Positions 12,701-25,360 of a DNA stretch of 64,000 nt are shown here, piece after piece. The number at the start of each line of letters is the position of its first letter. Position 1 is the stretch's first letter. The notes under the pieces are model-generated. The model was not told the origin of the DNA. It did no database searches and worked only from the letters and a program-made list of their open reading frames with translations. Origin of the DNA: Hemibagrus wyckioides (lineage: Eukaryota > Chordata > Actinopteri > Siluriformes > Bagridae). The position numbers and the translations under genes were made by a program. The stretch lies in assembly GCF_019097595.1 (NCBI RefSeq), contig NC_080714.1:6234759-6298758 (forward strand), read 5' to 3'.

Positions 12701-15700
12701 TTATAGTAGGAACCTTCAATTAAATCTACTGAGACTAGTCATTTGGCAGTTTTTTCATCTTTCTCATTAAGACGCATTCAAATGGAAGTACAAACCTCAT
12801 TACAAGGAATATAAGCATCTAAACACACCGAATACTGAACATCAGTTTTGTCCAATGCACAAAGCATCACCTATGAATGCCTACTCGAAAGAAATTCTGT
12901 AAATATGACTAATTTTAATCAGTTAATGTGATAAATCACCTATTTTTGTAGCCCAGAAACATAACCCTGTTAATCACAGCGTGCTCCAGTTGATCTGTCT
13001 GGGCTTTTTGGCACGAATATTGAATAAAAAAAAATAAATAAATAAATAAAATAAAAATAAACATTCAACACTGATAAAATTTGAGTGTTTCAGGTCTACG
13101 AGATGACACACACTCTAACTGCTGCCCCTTAAACATTCTGCTCCCATTGTAAGCAGACAAATATTGAAAATAATAATAGTAAAATACACAGGCTGGCTCT
13201 CATTTTTCTTTTCTAGCTCATAAAAGGCAAGCCATCACAGATGAATAAGATGAAGATTATAGGCCAGATAGGGACGTTATTGCACTGGAAAGAAAGGTGA
13301 GATGCAATAGACAGACAGAATTGCTTCTTTTGTGACATTTGAAAAACGTGCCATAGTGAAAAGGAAAACCTTCACTGTATTACTGCTATAGTATGCTGTA
13401 TTATTTCTCAGTGGAAAAACAGTCAGCCGGAGGAGAAGCAGTGAAAGCTTTTTAACAAATCCAGCTTGTAATGTTATGTAAAGGAATGTTGCGTCCTCAG
13501 GTTATAGTGTGGAGTTTTTATATCTGGCCGCTTCTTGATATTGCTTCACTTGCTGTAGGTTTTAGGTGTTCAGGCGGTGGGCAGCACCGGAGCCGTGCGT
13601 CTGGGAGCCGAGTTACTGAAGCGCTGCTCATCCTGGGCTGGTCATGTTCTCCTGTCTTCTCCATGTGATGGTGTGTATAACAAGAAGCACTAGGATAAAG
13701 GTTCGAAAGACTCCCTAGCACCTTGTACCTTCTCAAAGTGAAAGAGTAGACAGAATGTTAAAGAATTCTCCTCATGCTATAGTGGTTAAGGGTTTGAGTT
13801 CCAGGTCCACCAAGCTGCCACTGCTGGGCCCCTGAGCAAGGCACTTAACCTTCAGTTATATAAAATGAGATTTACCAATTCTGAGCAGTGACAGGTGACG
13901 TGAATAACACTGATGATCTCCTCATCATGGCACCTGTTAGTGGGTGGGATATATTAGGCAGCAAATGAACATTTTGTCCTCAAAGGTGATGTGTTAGAAG
14001 CAGGACAAGCGTAAGGATTTGAGCGAATTTGACAAGGGCCAAACTGTGATATCTAGATGACTGGATCAGAGTATCTCCAAAACTGCAGCTCTAGTGGTCA
14101 GAATCTATCAAAAGTATCCTTTAAGTCTTGTAACCTGCAACTTAGAGGACTTAAAGGATCTGCTGTTAACATCTTGGTGCGAGATACCACAGAAGACCTT
14201 CAGGGATCTAGTGGAGTCCATGCCTCCACAGGTCAGCAAAAGAGGGACCAACATATACTGTAATATTAAGCAGGTGGTCATAATGTTATGCCTGATCAGT
14301 GTAAAATGTAAGTCGCTCTGGATAAGGGCATCTACCAAATTCCATAAATGGAAATGTACTAGTAATGAACAAAGACCTTCCATAAAAGGGCTGTTTACTT
14401 TAAATAAATGGTAGCCTATCTAGCTCATAAGACATACCAGGTAAAAAAAAACAGAGACTCTTACTGCTCTGTTACAAAAACCGACCCGTTAATGGACTGA
14501 TAAATTGAACCAGGTGAACAGGGAATTGATCAAACTGCGCCATCAAACACTGTCACTGTGCACTAATCACTAACCTATGTGCCGTTCCTCCTCTTGTATG
14601 TAGGAGTAGGAGAACACCTCTATATCGAGGAGTACAATATGTGAGCGAGGATGGTCTAACAACATGAAGAGCAGAGAAAACAACAGTATATAATATGATA
14701 TTGTGCTGTAGGGTTAGCTTCAGCTTTTCACACAGTCCCACTACTTCATAGATATGAATTCAGACAACTACAAGAAATCTAGACTTTAACATGTTTAGTA
14801 TCAGCATACAAAATGCACTTTAACAGCTACCACTGATAAGACTGCACTGATACCAAAAACATTTTTATTGTTAAATTCCATTTATTTGTTCACAGAGTCA
14901 TTACCTGGTATATTCGAGGCAGCCGGCATCGAGACGGTGAAGCGTCACCGCTACTGGGACGCCAGGAATCGCAAAGTGTGTGTGGAGGAAATGGTGGAAG
15001 ACCTAGAGAAAGCTCCGGAACAAAGCGTGGTGGTCCTGTCTGCCTCAGGACACTGTCCCACCGGAGCGGATCTCTCGCAGGACGAATGGAAACGTGTGAC
15101 TGAAATCCTGGTGGTAAAGGCACTGCTTTGTTTCTGTTTAGTAACAAACGTAGTCACAATTTTCGAAAAAACATGCGAATAAAATATATTGAAAATCTGA
15201 TCAATTCTCCCGTAGTATTATTATATTAATATTATATTGCAGTGTAGTCCATTTTTATATGATGCCACCCTGTACAATAAATACTTTATCAAATAAAGGT
15301 AAAAAATAATGTTAAAATATTTGTTTTTTTTAATCTTAAAATCATTTAGTATATCACTTTGCACTAATAATTAAACACACCCTTATTTATTATACATATA
15401 ACCCAAATACACATAAAAGCAATTAAGCTAATTCAGCACTTTTTTTAAGATATTTATAATAGTTAGCAGTCATAAATCTGTAGAAAAATGAGAATGCACT
15501 CTTGTAGGGCGCGAGTCTTTGACATGTTATTGTTTAATCACGAATGTTGTATCAGGGTCATCTTTATTCACTTGCTCTCTATTTCACCTTTCTCAGAAAC
15601 GTCAGCTTCTGCCCTTCTTCTTACTGCCAGCTCAGGGTTTGCACAGCAGGGATATAGATGAAGACTCCTGGCCACTGAGATATTGTGTATCTTTGGGGAT

Positions 15701-18700
15701 GGAAGTGCTGTGTGCTCAGTCTTTCTCCCACAACTTCAACCTGTATGGTAGGAGGAAATGTAGAAATATAGCAGTACACCTTCGTAGAAAATACAATAAA
15801 ATAAAATAAATAAGTAACACCATGAACAGTTGTATTGCCCAGTAGATACAGATGACTTTTTTTCTTTCCCTAAATGCAACAAGTATCCTTTAGACAATGG
15901 ACACAACCCCATATAATATGAATAAGTAAATAAAATAAAAATAGCACAAGATTATTAAAGGCTGTATTCAGAGTTGAGCTGCAGTATTCAGACATAATGA
16001 CACACTCATGAACCAGCAGCTGCACTTTTATATATTAGGTAGCAAGTGAACATCTTGTCCTCAAAGTCGATGTGTTAGAAGCAGGAAAAATGGACAAGCG
16101 TAAGGACTTGAGCGAGTTTGACCAGGGCCAAATCGTGATGGCTAGACCACTGGATCAGAGCATCTCCAAAACTGCAGCTCTTGTGGGGTGTTCCCGCTCT
16201 GCAGTGGACAGTATCTATCAAAAGTATCCTTTAAGTCCTGTTAATTTGCGAGGTGGGGCCTTAAAGAATCTGCTTGGTGCCAGATACCACAGCAGACCTT
16301 CAGGGATCTAGTGGAGTCCATGCCTCAGTGGGTCATTTTGGCAACACAATAACAGGCAGGTGGTCATAATATTATGCCTGATCAGTGTATAGCCCTTATG
16401 AGTAATTTTTATATCCAACTATTGATGAAGTTACTTGATTAGCTTGAGGAAGTTGTGTTCATCAATGAGTTTGTGTGTATGTTTTGACTCAAAAACTATA
16501 GCTTTTGTATTCTGTTTCTTCGTTTAACCCAGACAGCCAGATGTAACATTGTGTAACTACACATTACTCCACAGACAGTCTGCCTCTGTTTGGAAAATTA
16601 TACCGAATGTGTTCAGTGAAATCTTTCAGTTCAGACTTACACTTCATCCTTCACTTTCCACATTCTCAGGAGAGAGAGTGGCTCACCTCCTGTGTGTCCT
16701 GAAGGAAAACACAGATCTGGTGGCCATCCAATCCCAGGCAGAGAAGATCGTCCAAACGCTCTGGTCCCGCCCACCGGTGGAAGGTGCCAGAGTGGTGACA
16801 ACGGTGCTCAGCAATCCTGCACATATGGTGGAATGGTAATTCTGTTCAAATTCTTTTTACAGTTCATCATTTCTGATTGTACTTTGGAAACAGTGGGGCC
16901 TTTATTTATAGCTTGACTTTGTACTTTGAATACGGTCCAAAGACTTGACCCAAGAAATGCAAGTGAAATAAAATTCTGTATTATATTTCGAAATGTAAAG
17001 AAAGGTACAAAGTAGACACTTTTCTGACAGTATGTTGTGCTGAAATTCCTGCAGATCCGGAAACTATGGAAAGCCATATTCAAGGTTAATATATGATACT
17101 TAGAATATTATCACACTATAAATGAATTATTGCCCATATAAACTTCAATTCGATTTTAATTTGTATAGCAAGGGGCATTGTTACAAAGCAGCTTTACAGA
17201 AATATATAAATTATACATTGTAATTTTAAATGTATGCCTAATGAGTAAGCCAGAGGTGATGGTGGTGTGGAAAAACTCTGAGGAAGAAACCTTGAGAGGA
17301 ACCGGACTCATAAGGGGACCTTATCTTTATTTGGGTGACACTGGAGAGTGTGATTAGAAATCTTTCTATAACTGTATACTATATGGTCCAAAAGTGCAGC
17401 TAAATAACCAGGATTCTGGATTCAGGATTAGGATTTCATGCTAAATTCTATTTAGCATGAAATCTGTCTTGCTGACGATATCAACTCTTGCACCTTCCAT
17501 CCACAGCAATCCCATGTATCTCTTGGCTGTCCATGTAGGGCCATCATCAGATCCTAAAATCCACCAAATCTGTCTTTAGTTCATTTTTTTCTGATTTTCC
17601 CGGCTTCACATCAAAAGGTGTCTGCTTAAAAAAATACAGCGCAGATGTTTCTAGTTAAGAAAAATCTGGCAACCTAAACATGAATTATATGCATGTAACT
17701 TTAATAATCTGACTGATTTAATCCAGAGAAGCAGCTGGATCTGACCACAATGAACTAAATATCTCCAACTTAGTTCCAAAAGTGAAATACATCAGTTCTA
17801 CTGTGAAAAGGCTTGATACATTGTGAAGCGACTGCTTTAAATGGCTTTTCTGTCAGGCAGGAAGGGCTGAAAGGCACAGTGGAGAGATGCACGCTGACGA
17901 AAGAGCGTCTCCGAGAGAAGATGAGGCTGTTAGGAAGCCGGGTTGCATGGGAGAACTTGATGAAGTCGGGAGGACTCTACTGTTGTATTGGACTCTCTGG
18001 TGAGCGATGTGTGTGTTAACAAATCAATTCAATAAAGCGACTAAATTCTAACAGCAGTGTGTGTGACTACGATCACAGATTCATTAGTGGAAAATCAAGA
18101 CCGAGATCGACTTTTTGGGAAGTCACCGAACAGCACGTTTTGTTCTGTACACAGGGGTTAAGTAAAGAGGGAAAGATTTTCACTGTGGATGTGGAAGTGC
18201 TCTGCAAAGACTACAAAGTTGTTCATTTTTAAGCTGTCGCGAGTCTCAAATCTCCTTGTACTGGTTTAGGTTAAGAAAGAGAAGTGAATAAGCTGATCTG
18301 AGATTGTTAGCATGTCGGTTTTCCTTCCTCAGAGTGATGCTGACTCTTTAACAGTGAAAAGGTTTAGCCTTCTTGTGGTCGTTTGATGGTTGTGTCGAGA
18401 CAGAATCCTGAGTCATGCCTCCTTTTGCCAGAAGAAACGATGACTAAACAATAACCCAGTCGCACATCTGTCAAAATCTGTGAGTTATTTCTGACATTTA
18501 GTCAAACTCTTAAGAAGCTTGAATTCTCTGTCTTCTGCATCTCCGGATGATCAATTTAGCGAGCTAGTCACACAATCTGAAACAGCTTTAAATTGTAATG
18601 GGAGAATTTTGAAGTCTGTGCTCTTTTCAGATCGTTAGAGAAGAGACGCTTGTCCTTTCAAAAACTTTCGCTGTCTAATGAGAGGTTGAGTGTGTGTGAA

Positions 18701-19211
18701 ATCTTTTAAAGAATTTTAATGCATGAAATGTCATTTCGCTGGCAATCTTTGTCTTGATCTTTCGCTAATGAATGAGCACGAATGCAAATGCAGGAATGAT
18801 GTCTGTTGTAAGTGGTGTCCATCTGACACTGGTAGTGTGCGAGGTGAGAAAAAAAAAGATGAACTCACTGACTGAGGTTGTTCAGTACAGTATTTAGGAC
18901 TCGTGCTTGTAAAAAGAAAGGGGGGGGGGGCGTAATTTCGCCAAACAATTCTGAACAAGAGCTTTACATCAGTGATTCATCCAGTGGGAAGTGATTCTGA
19001 AAGGAAAGGTTGAACAGAAGGTTAATAAATGGTTGCCTGTTTCTAAGCATTTAATTCGTTTCGCCCGTTAGTTCAGCAGGTGGAATTTCTGGTGAAGCAG
19101 AGACACGTGTATCTGCTCCCGGGGGGCTGCTTCAACGTGAGTGCCATCAACAGCTCTAACCTGGACTACGTGGCAGAATCTCTTCATTTGACTTTGACCT
19201 CTCAGCTCTGA
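9794..19211 (+). CDS. got1l1: Cytosolic aspartate aminotransferase-like protein (GOT1L1-like), probable pseudoenzyme, eight exons
   Basis: Exons are 9794-9914, 11389-11570, 13559-13670, 14896-15113, 15597-15747, 16670-16835, 17857-17999 and 19072-19211. All introns are GT-AG and all joins in phase, giving 410 residues against 413 for GOT1, with almost gap-free alignment. Fold landmarks remain: STGAVR for the phosphate-binding SGT loop, RYWDA, PTG, SFS, ERV, NLDYVA. Against pig cytosolic enzyme numbering the catalytic set is replaced: Trp140 by Asp138, Asn194 by Cys192, Asp222 by Leu220, Tyr225 by Ala223, Lys258 (the PLP Schiff-base lysine) by His256 (SFSHNFNLY), Arg292 by Gln290, Arg386 by Cys384. 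Phosphate-cup Ser and Arg266 (here Arg264) and Tyr70 are kept. So PLP-dependent transamination looks impossible, yet the frame is intact with no stop or frameshift. Function is unknown; a structural or regulatory role is inference. Introns 1, 3 and 5 hold repeats listed separately. Confidence 0.95.
10112..11000. repeat. 73-bp minisatellite, about 12 units, in intron 1 of the got1l1-like gene
   Basis: The unit contains gcgtcttaattcagattta, cacatcaaactccag and gagacgttcctg, and recurs every 73 bases (gcgtctt-type words near 10187, 10260, 10333 and so on to 10989). Units differ by point changes, such as cagatg versus cagaag and a cctcttaatttgtatttgc variant, with almost no indels. Variant units recur in blocks, which suggests higher-order duplication. 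Confidence 0.93.
11241..11415. repeat. Intronic segment with a degenerate copy at 14464-14660
   Basis: The words gataaattgaaccaggtgaa, caaactgc and caccgtgcat here match a second copy in intron 3, which has gataaattgaaccaggtgaa and cactgtgcactaatcac. The similarity continues through the splice acceptor of exon 2, where agaatggtcag has the counterpart gaggatggtcta in the other copy. Confidence 0.6.
13781..13884 (+). repeat. tRNA-derived SINE fragment
   Basis: The run gtggttaagggtttgagttc, then ctgccactgctgggcccctg and agcaaggcacttaacc, is the plus-strand form of the SINE present in minus orientation at 33541 and 58436. It is cut off where the Tc1-like element at 13885 begins. Confidence 0.55.
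13885..14301 (+). mobile_element. Internally deleted Tc1-like element (group B) in got1l1-like intron 3
   Basis: It carries the group B 5' region (gtgacaggtgacgtgaataa, then cacctgttagtgggtggg) and ends with the terminal repeat taatgttatgcctgatcagt. Most of the transposase gene is missing. A hairpin (atcctttaagtc at 14116-14127 pairing with gacttaaaggat at 14148-14159) marks the deletion point. A fragment of another repeat (gtaagtcgctctggataagg) follows at 14309. It cannot move by itself. Confidence 0.85.
14464..14660. repeat. Degenerate second copy of the 11241-11415 segment
   Basis: It matches the end of intron 1 and the start of exon 2 but is diverged, and the exon-2-like part is no longer open. 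It lies between the group B element and exon 4 and looks like a relic of an ancient local duplication. Confidence 0.5.
16031..16387 (+). mobile_element. Internally deleted Tc1-like element (group B) in got1l1-like intron 5
   Basis: It keeps the coding sequence for the N-terminal helix-turn-helix part of a Tc1-type transposase: from 16090 the reading is [10 protein letters not shown], then VGCSRSAV. It then jumps at about 16225 to an inverted piece of the 3' coding region, and ends with the terminal repeat atgcctgatcagtg. The jump point is the same as in the copy at 13885. Non-autonomous. Confidence 0.85.
17150..17575 (-). repeat. Interspersed retroelement-like repeat, minus orientation
   Basis: The opening caaagcagctttacag is the complement of the tail seen at 29148-29216 (gtaaagctgctttgagacga). 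Later words such as gaaaccttgagaggaacc and gggccatcatcagatcct are typical of a high-copy teleost repeat. It lies in intron 6 of the got1l1-like gene and no coding sequence is seen. Confidence 0.6.
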
Positions 19212-19230
19212 CCTACACAGCATAGACAGT

Positions 19231-19692
19231 TACTGTGGAACCTCGGCATATGAACTGAATTAGAAAATATGTGAATGCAGATAATCTGTTCCAGCCACCC
19301 AAAAATATTACCAATATTATCAATATGAAGCGTATGTAAACTGTATGGCTGCTTTCAAAGAACTGACCCAAGCCGAGCATTCCAAGTCAAGGGTCCTCAC
19401 AGGAAGTTGTGCCACCAAGCTTGGGCTAAAAATAGAACAGATCACCCACGCCCCCAATCTGTCAACAAAAAACACACAAGAATTCACATAGTAAACTCTC
19501 TTCGGTTAGCTTCGCTTGGCTTTCCATTGACGCAAACAAGTTTTGAACGGCTCTCGGGCGTACGCGCAACTTAGCCGGCTTTCGGTTTGGTTCGTTCTTA
19601 TGCTAAAAATGCTTCGTACGGCGATATACGAAGATGTCAATTCTTAAGCTGAAAATTCGTAAGGGAGGGCATTATGCTGAGGTTCCACTGTA
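19231..19692. mobile_element. MITE with terminal inverted repeats downstream of the got1l1-like stop
   Basis: The ends tactgtggaacctcggcata (19231-19250) and tatgctgaggttccactgta (19673-19692) are inverted repeats matching at 18 of 20 positions, with TA at both outer ends. No transposase is encoded. A truncated relative is at 33190-33425. The element starts 20 bases after the got1l1-like stop codon, so it probably lies within the 3' UTR. Confidence 0.75.
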
Positions 19693-20014
19693 CAGAATAT
19701 CTGAAACACGTCATGTCGATCTACTGTGCTGGATAATCATATAGTTATGTCTTTCTATGTCTAGAAAAATAGGCTGTAGATTTTTTGCATTAAATAGATC
19801 TCAGCTTATAGCGACATCTGAAGTTGTTTGCAAATCATGTTAGTTATCGCTTACCTTATAACAGCTATAAACCTCCTTAGCCACTCTTTTATTCTGTATG
19901 TTATCACTAAGATGAAAAAAAGCACAACTCGTCACATGACTAAGAAACCAGGAAGTGCAATATCCTGAAGATTATCCTGACTGCTACAAAGCACTGATTT
20001 TTGGAGACTCCTTC

Positions 20015-20020
20015 AATAAA
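20015..20020 (+). terminator. Possible poly(A) signal of the got1l1-like gene
   Basis: This is an AATAAA about 800 bases after the stop codon and just past the MITE, followed within about 35 bases by a T-rich stretch. No canonical signal is seen between the stop and the MITE, so the 3' UTR probably contains the MITE. Confidence 0.4.
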
Positions 20021-21290
<1,270 letters not shown>

Positions 21291-21305
21291 AATCATGCAT
21301 GATTG

Positions 21306-21307
<2 letters not shown>

Positions 21308-21362
<55 letters not shown>
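21308..21362. repeat. (TA)n microsatellite
   Basis: An uninterrupted alternating TA tract directly follows the palindrome accaatcatgcatgattggt (21288-21307). Confidence 0.95.
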
Positions 21363-21365
<3 letters not shown>

Positions 21366-21589
21366 CAGTTGTAAAGAGCAGTAATTAAGTTACACTCGAC
21401 ATTCTATCAATTCAAAGCATTTCTCCTTTGTCCTCTCGTCTCTAGTATCGGAAAGAGATGTTAGATGTGGGGGGTTTTTCCTCCACCCTATTTTGTGTAT
21501 GTCTATTCACTGCAAACTGTAGCGTGTCAGCCACTGAATCTAAATCTGCATATTAGTGTAATCTGTGAGAGGCAGTGAAGCTCAAAAAC

Positions 21590-21915
21590 TCTTTTCATGG
21601 CCAATAATTCCTGCCATGGTGATTTTATGTGCAATAATACCCTTACACAATGTGCAATAACATACACCACAAACTTTTCATGTGCAATATCTCAAAAACC
21701 GCCACACTACAGACCCCTCATGTGCAATAATACCCTTACATAGTGATTTCTCATGTGCAATAACGTACACCACAGACTTTTCATGTGCAATAACTCAATA
21801 CCCACCACACTACAGACCCCTCATGTGCAATAACTCAATAACTTCACTACAGACCCCTTATGTGCAATAACTCAATAACTGCCACACTACAGACCCCTCA
21901 TGTGCAATAACAGGA
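21590..21915. repeat. Short tandem repeats built on catgtgcaataa
   Basis: At least eight copies of catgtgcaataa or a close variant are spaced 30-60 bases apart. Several are preceded by cactacagacccct and followed by ctcaataac. The open frame across this region is a by-product of the repeat. Confidence 0.8.
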
Positions 21916-22185
21916 ATGTACACATTGTTATCCACTCATTGTACTGCTTACTGTTTACATAGCACTGTTGCTCTTTACTATTACTCTGTCTAGTCTTTCT
22001 AAATTTTCAGTAATTAGTTTTGTTTCCTCTTATACCACATGTTCTGGAATGACAGTAAACCTGCCTTGATTCTTGATCCTATTAGTTTTAGATCATGTGG
22101 AGCATCTGTCATTAAAGTACCCGTGAATTAGTCATTGCTGTAAACATTAATACTAAAATGGGTATTTTAATAGAGACCTAAACAA

Positions 22186-22450
22186 TACAGCCAGTAGTAT
22201 GTGGACATTTGCCAAGGTTGGAGTAGAAGAACTCGAATTGGTGTGCACACGACCCTGACCTCAACCCCACTGAACATTCTTTGGGATGGGCTGGAAAGTT
22301 TACGGTGCACCAGCTCTCCTGCCTGGGCATCAATGATACTCTGGTGGCCATAAATCCAGTTGAATGCTTTCCCAGTTGGAGTGGAGGTTATTACAACAGC
22401 AAAACGGTGACTAAATCTGTAATGGAAATGGAATGTTCATGAAGTACATA
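22186..22450 (+). mobile_element. Fragment of Tc1-like element (group D)
   Basis: The run agtagtatgtggacatttgc matches the terminal repeat of the element at 25711, and cctcaaccccactgaacatt followed by tttgggatg is a degraded version of the transposase DLNPxEHxWDEL region. Stops interrupt the frame, and the 3' terminal repeat is not recognisable. Confidence 0.6.
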
Positions 22451-24027
22451 TCAGTGTGATGGTCCCTGACATTCAGTGACTGCTTCAAACTAAACTTCAA
22501 TTCATATATTCCCAAAACATTGCAATGATTTATTGTGACACATCAATTTGCAGGCGGTGAAGCATGTGTCACACACCATATGAGCCACTTAAGACTCACT
22601 GTGTTTCAGATGCAACAAAGTCCAATTTCCGCATATTACAGGGAGGCGACAGCACATCAGCAGTGCCTTAAAGAAACCTGCCAACGTGCTACTTCTAATC
22701 TCCGCACAGTCTGAACCATCATCTGTTCCAGATAATAAGGCCACAAATCAGCCAAATTACTTGCACAAATGACTTCGCGAGCCCTGGTAAACGTGGACTG
22801 GCCCTAAAGAGTCTATTTGCTATTTACACAAAAATGAATGCACATCACAGAACATGAACGGACGCGGAGGTTTGCTTACAACAGATCAGGTTTTGAGGGA
22901 TGATCAAAAAAACGCCGCACGTCCACTCACATCTTCTTCTTGATCTTAGTCAATAAGCTACAATCAGCGTTGCACTCTTCTGCGTCAGACCACAAATGAG
23001 AGTGGAAAGAAATGAATAACTGGGGTATGAATGGCATCACAAGAAGGTTGAAATATAAGGCTAAATAATTTAACCCTTTAAATTCCTAGATTATTGTTAC
23101 TGTTATATTTTAAAGGTTAGTTAATGCACTGAAGTTGATTATTTTCAATTATATATTTAATAATTTATAGCTATTATACCAGTTATACACATTTTCATTT
23201 ATTACACAACGACACGTCATTCATATAATCTGTTTATAGATACAGGTAATGCAATTAAAGTTTGAGAAAGCTGTCCATCCTCAAGACTTTCCCGTGATGG
23301 AAAACGTACAGCTTTCACTCTCACTGACACTGGAGACTCCTTCCAAAAACTACTAATTAAACAACTCTTTTCAGAAAACGTCATCAGATCACAGTTTTTA
23401 ATCCTGTATTATGTGAACCAGTGAGATTTGAGAATTCACACTTCAGTGGTGTTTCAAATACATTATTCGCTCCATTCTTAGACAACAAGAAGAAGCACAA
23501 CAAAAAAAAAGTAAAGCCGCTAGCACTTTTTGAATTTCTGTTCACATCCTATTCCAATCCTGTCTGTCCAGACCGGTGATAAGAGAGACAACACAACCAT
23601 TTACTGTAATTTACTGTAAATTCTGGCCACTCAGGCCGGTGGTATCATAATAGCTCAAAATAGCTCTTCTTATGTGCACAGCCTTAAAGGTCTATATCTT
23701 CAGCCATGGTGTATGTTATGGATTATATAAAGCTGTTTCTTATATTACTATAAGATATTAAAACAAATACTATAGGTTGGATATCCATATGAAAAGGTAG
23801 CTGAGGGAGACTCACTCTTCTGCTTTAGGTGCCAGCAGAGTGCTGGTTTGAGGAAACAGCTGCTGCAAGTATTATTGCATGTAATTCCCTGAAGATCTGG
23901 AAAATATATGCCATTATGTAGTCAGAATGAAAATGTTGGGTGTGCAAGCCTACTAGATGTGGTGAAATAAACCCAATTTATATATCATAAACACTGGAAA
24001 ATTCTTGTCCTATTCACATACGTTCAT
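22451..24027. other. No gene seen; possible degraded MITE at 23120-23360
   Basis: AT-rich intergenic DNA. The word cactgacactggagactcct at about 23324-23343 is the complement of a word in the repeat at 46310-46640, which suggests an inverted copy of that family. No supported coding region. Confidence 0.4.
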
Positions 24028-25360
24028 AAGAATTTGGACAGTGAGACAATTTTGCCTCTCTTCACCACTACAATGGACGTGAATCAATAAAGCAATCAAG
24101 ACACGGAAGATTAAATTGTTTTGGCCTTATTATCTGAAGCATATAGGCAGGTCCATACATAACATTGCCCAACAATGGCTGTGAAATTAAGTAATCAAGA
24201 TGTGATTGAAGTGTAGAGTTTCAGATTTAATTCAAGGGGTTAAACAAAAATAGCAAATAAAACGTTTAGGAATTACAGCCTTATTTTTTCCTCTGGAGTT
24301 GATTCCAAGTGTCGAATTTACATGTCCATGGGAGCTCTCACTATGTGGTCCGAAGAGGTGTAGAGTGAATTGAAGGAGTGGTAGGCTCGAAGAAAACAAA
24401 AGAGATCTATCAGAGAGATCGTAGAGATACAGAAGTGGCCAAATAAACTGGTTCGGCCTTAAAAAGAAAGAATGCACTAGAGATCTTGGAGAACACCAAA
24501 AGGTCTAGAAGACCACAGAAGACAATTAAAGGTGATGAATGCCGAATTCAAAAAAACCCCTTCACAACATCTTGCCAATTCAAGAAAATTTTCAAGGAGG
24601 TAGGCGTATCATTGTCAATGTCTACAATCAAGACACCCTCATGAATATAAATTCAGGTTGTAATACACTGGTAACACTCAAGACGCAGAAAGGCCAGATA
24701 AGACTTCGCTAGGAAATGTCTTAAAAAACCCTGCACTTTTCTGGAACAAGATTCTTTGATGATACCAAGGTTAGCTTCTACCAGAATGAAGGAAAAAGTA
24801 GAGTATGGAGGAAAAAATGGCAGGGTCGCTAGTGTTTATTGATGATGTGATGCGGATGTAAGCAGCACAATAAATTCTGAAGTGAATAGAGCTGTACTGT
24901 CTGCTCAGATTCATTCAAATGCTGCAAAACTAAGATAGTGCTACAGATGAATAATGACTCAAAACATACTGCACAAACAGCCGAGAAGCTTCTTAAGGCA
25001 GAGAAATGGAATGAAAAAGTTACCTGACCTCAACTCAATAAAACATGGTTTTCAATTACTGAAGACAAAACTGAAAGCAGAAACTCCAACAAACAAGCAG
25101 CAGCTAAAGGAAGCCACAGTAAAAGCTTTACAAAGCATATCAAGCGAGAAAAGTGGCATTTTGGGATGACAATGGGTTCCAGACTTTAGGTGGTCATTGA
25201 CTGCAAAGGAGTAAAATAATCCCTATATTTATAATGATGTTCATTTCTTTAATTACTTTTGAGCCTGTATTGAATTAAAGCTGAAAGTCTGCACATCAAT
25301 CAATCTTGATTTCTTCATTTGCTTCACTCATTGTTGTGGACTGTGGTGTATGGGCAAATG
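24028..25360 (+). mobile_element. Decayed Tc1-like element (group E) with transposase remnant
   Basis: The left end (gaatttggacagtgagacaa) matches the terminal repeat of a Tc1-like family I recognise from fish. Frame remnants end in a transposase C-terminal piece at 25018-25166 that begins KLPDLNSIKHGF and ends QSISSEKSGILG. The usual D-L-N-P-I-E has become D-L-N-S-I-K, so the catalytic glutamate is gone. Many stops interrupt the upstream part, and no clear right terminal repeat is seen. Confidence 0.65.

Noticed and set aside
13217..13296. Exon-like 80-base segment in got1l1-like intron 2 with an acceptor (cttttctag) and donor (aaag|gtgaga)
   Set aside because: Exons 2 and 3 both meet in phase 0 and align to GOT1 without a gap, while 80 bases would shift the frame.
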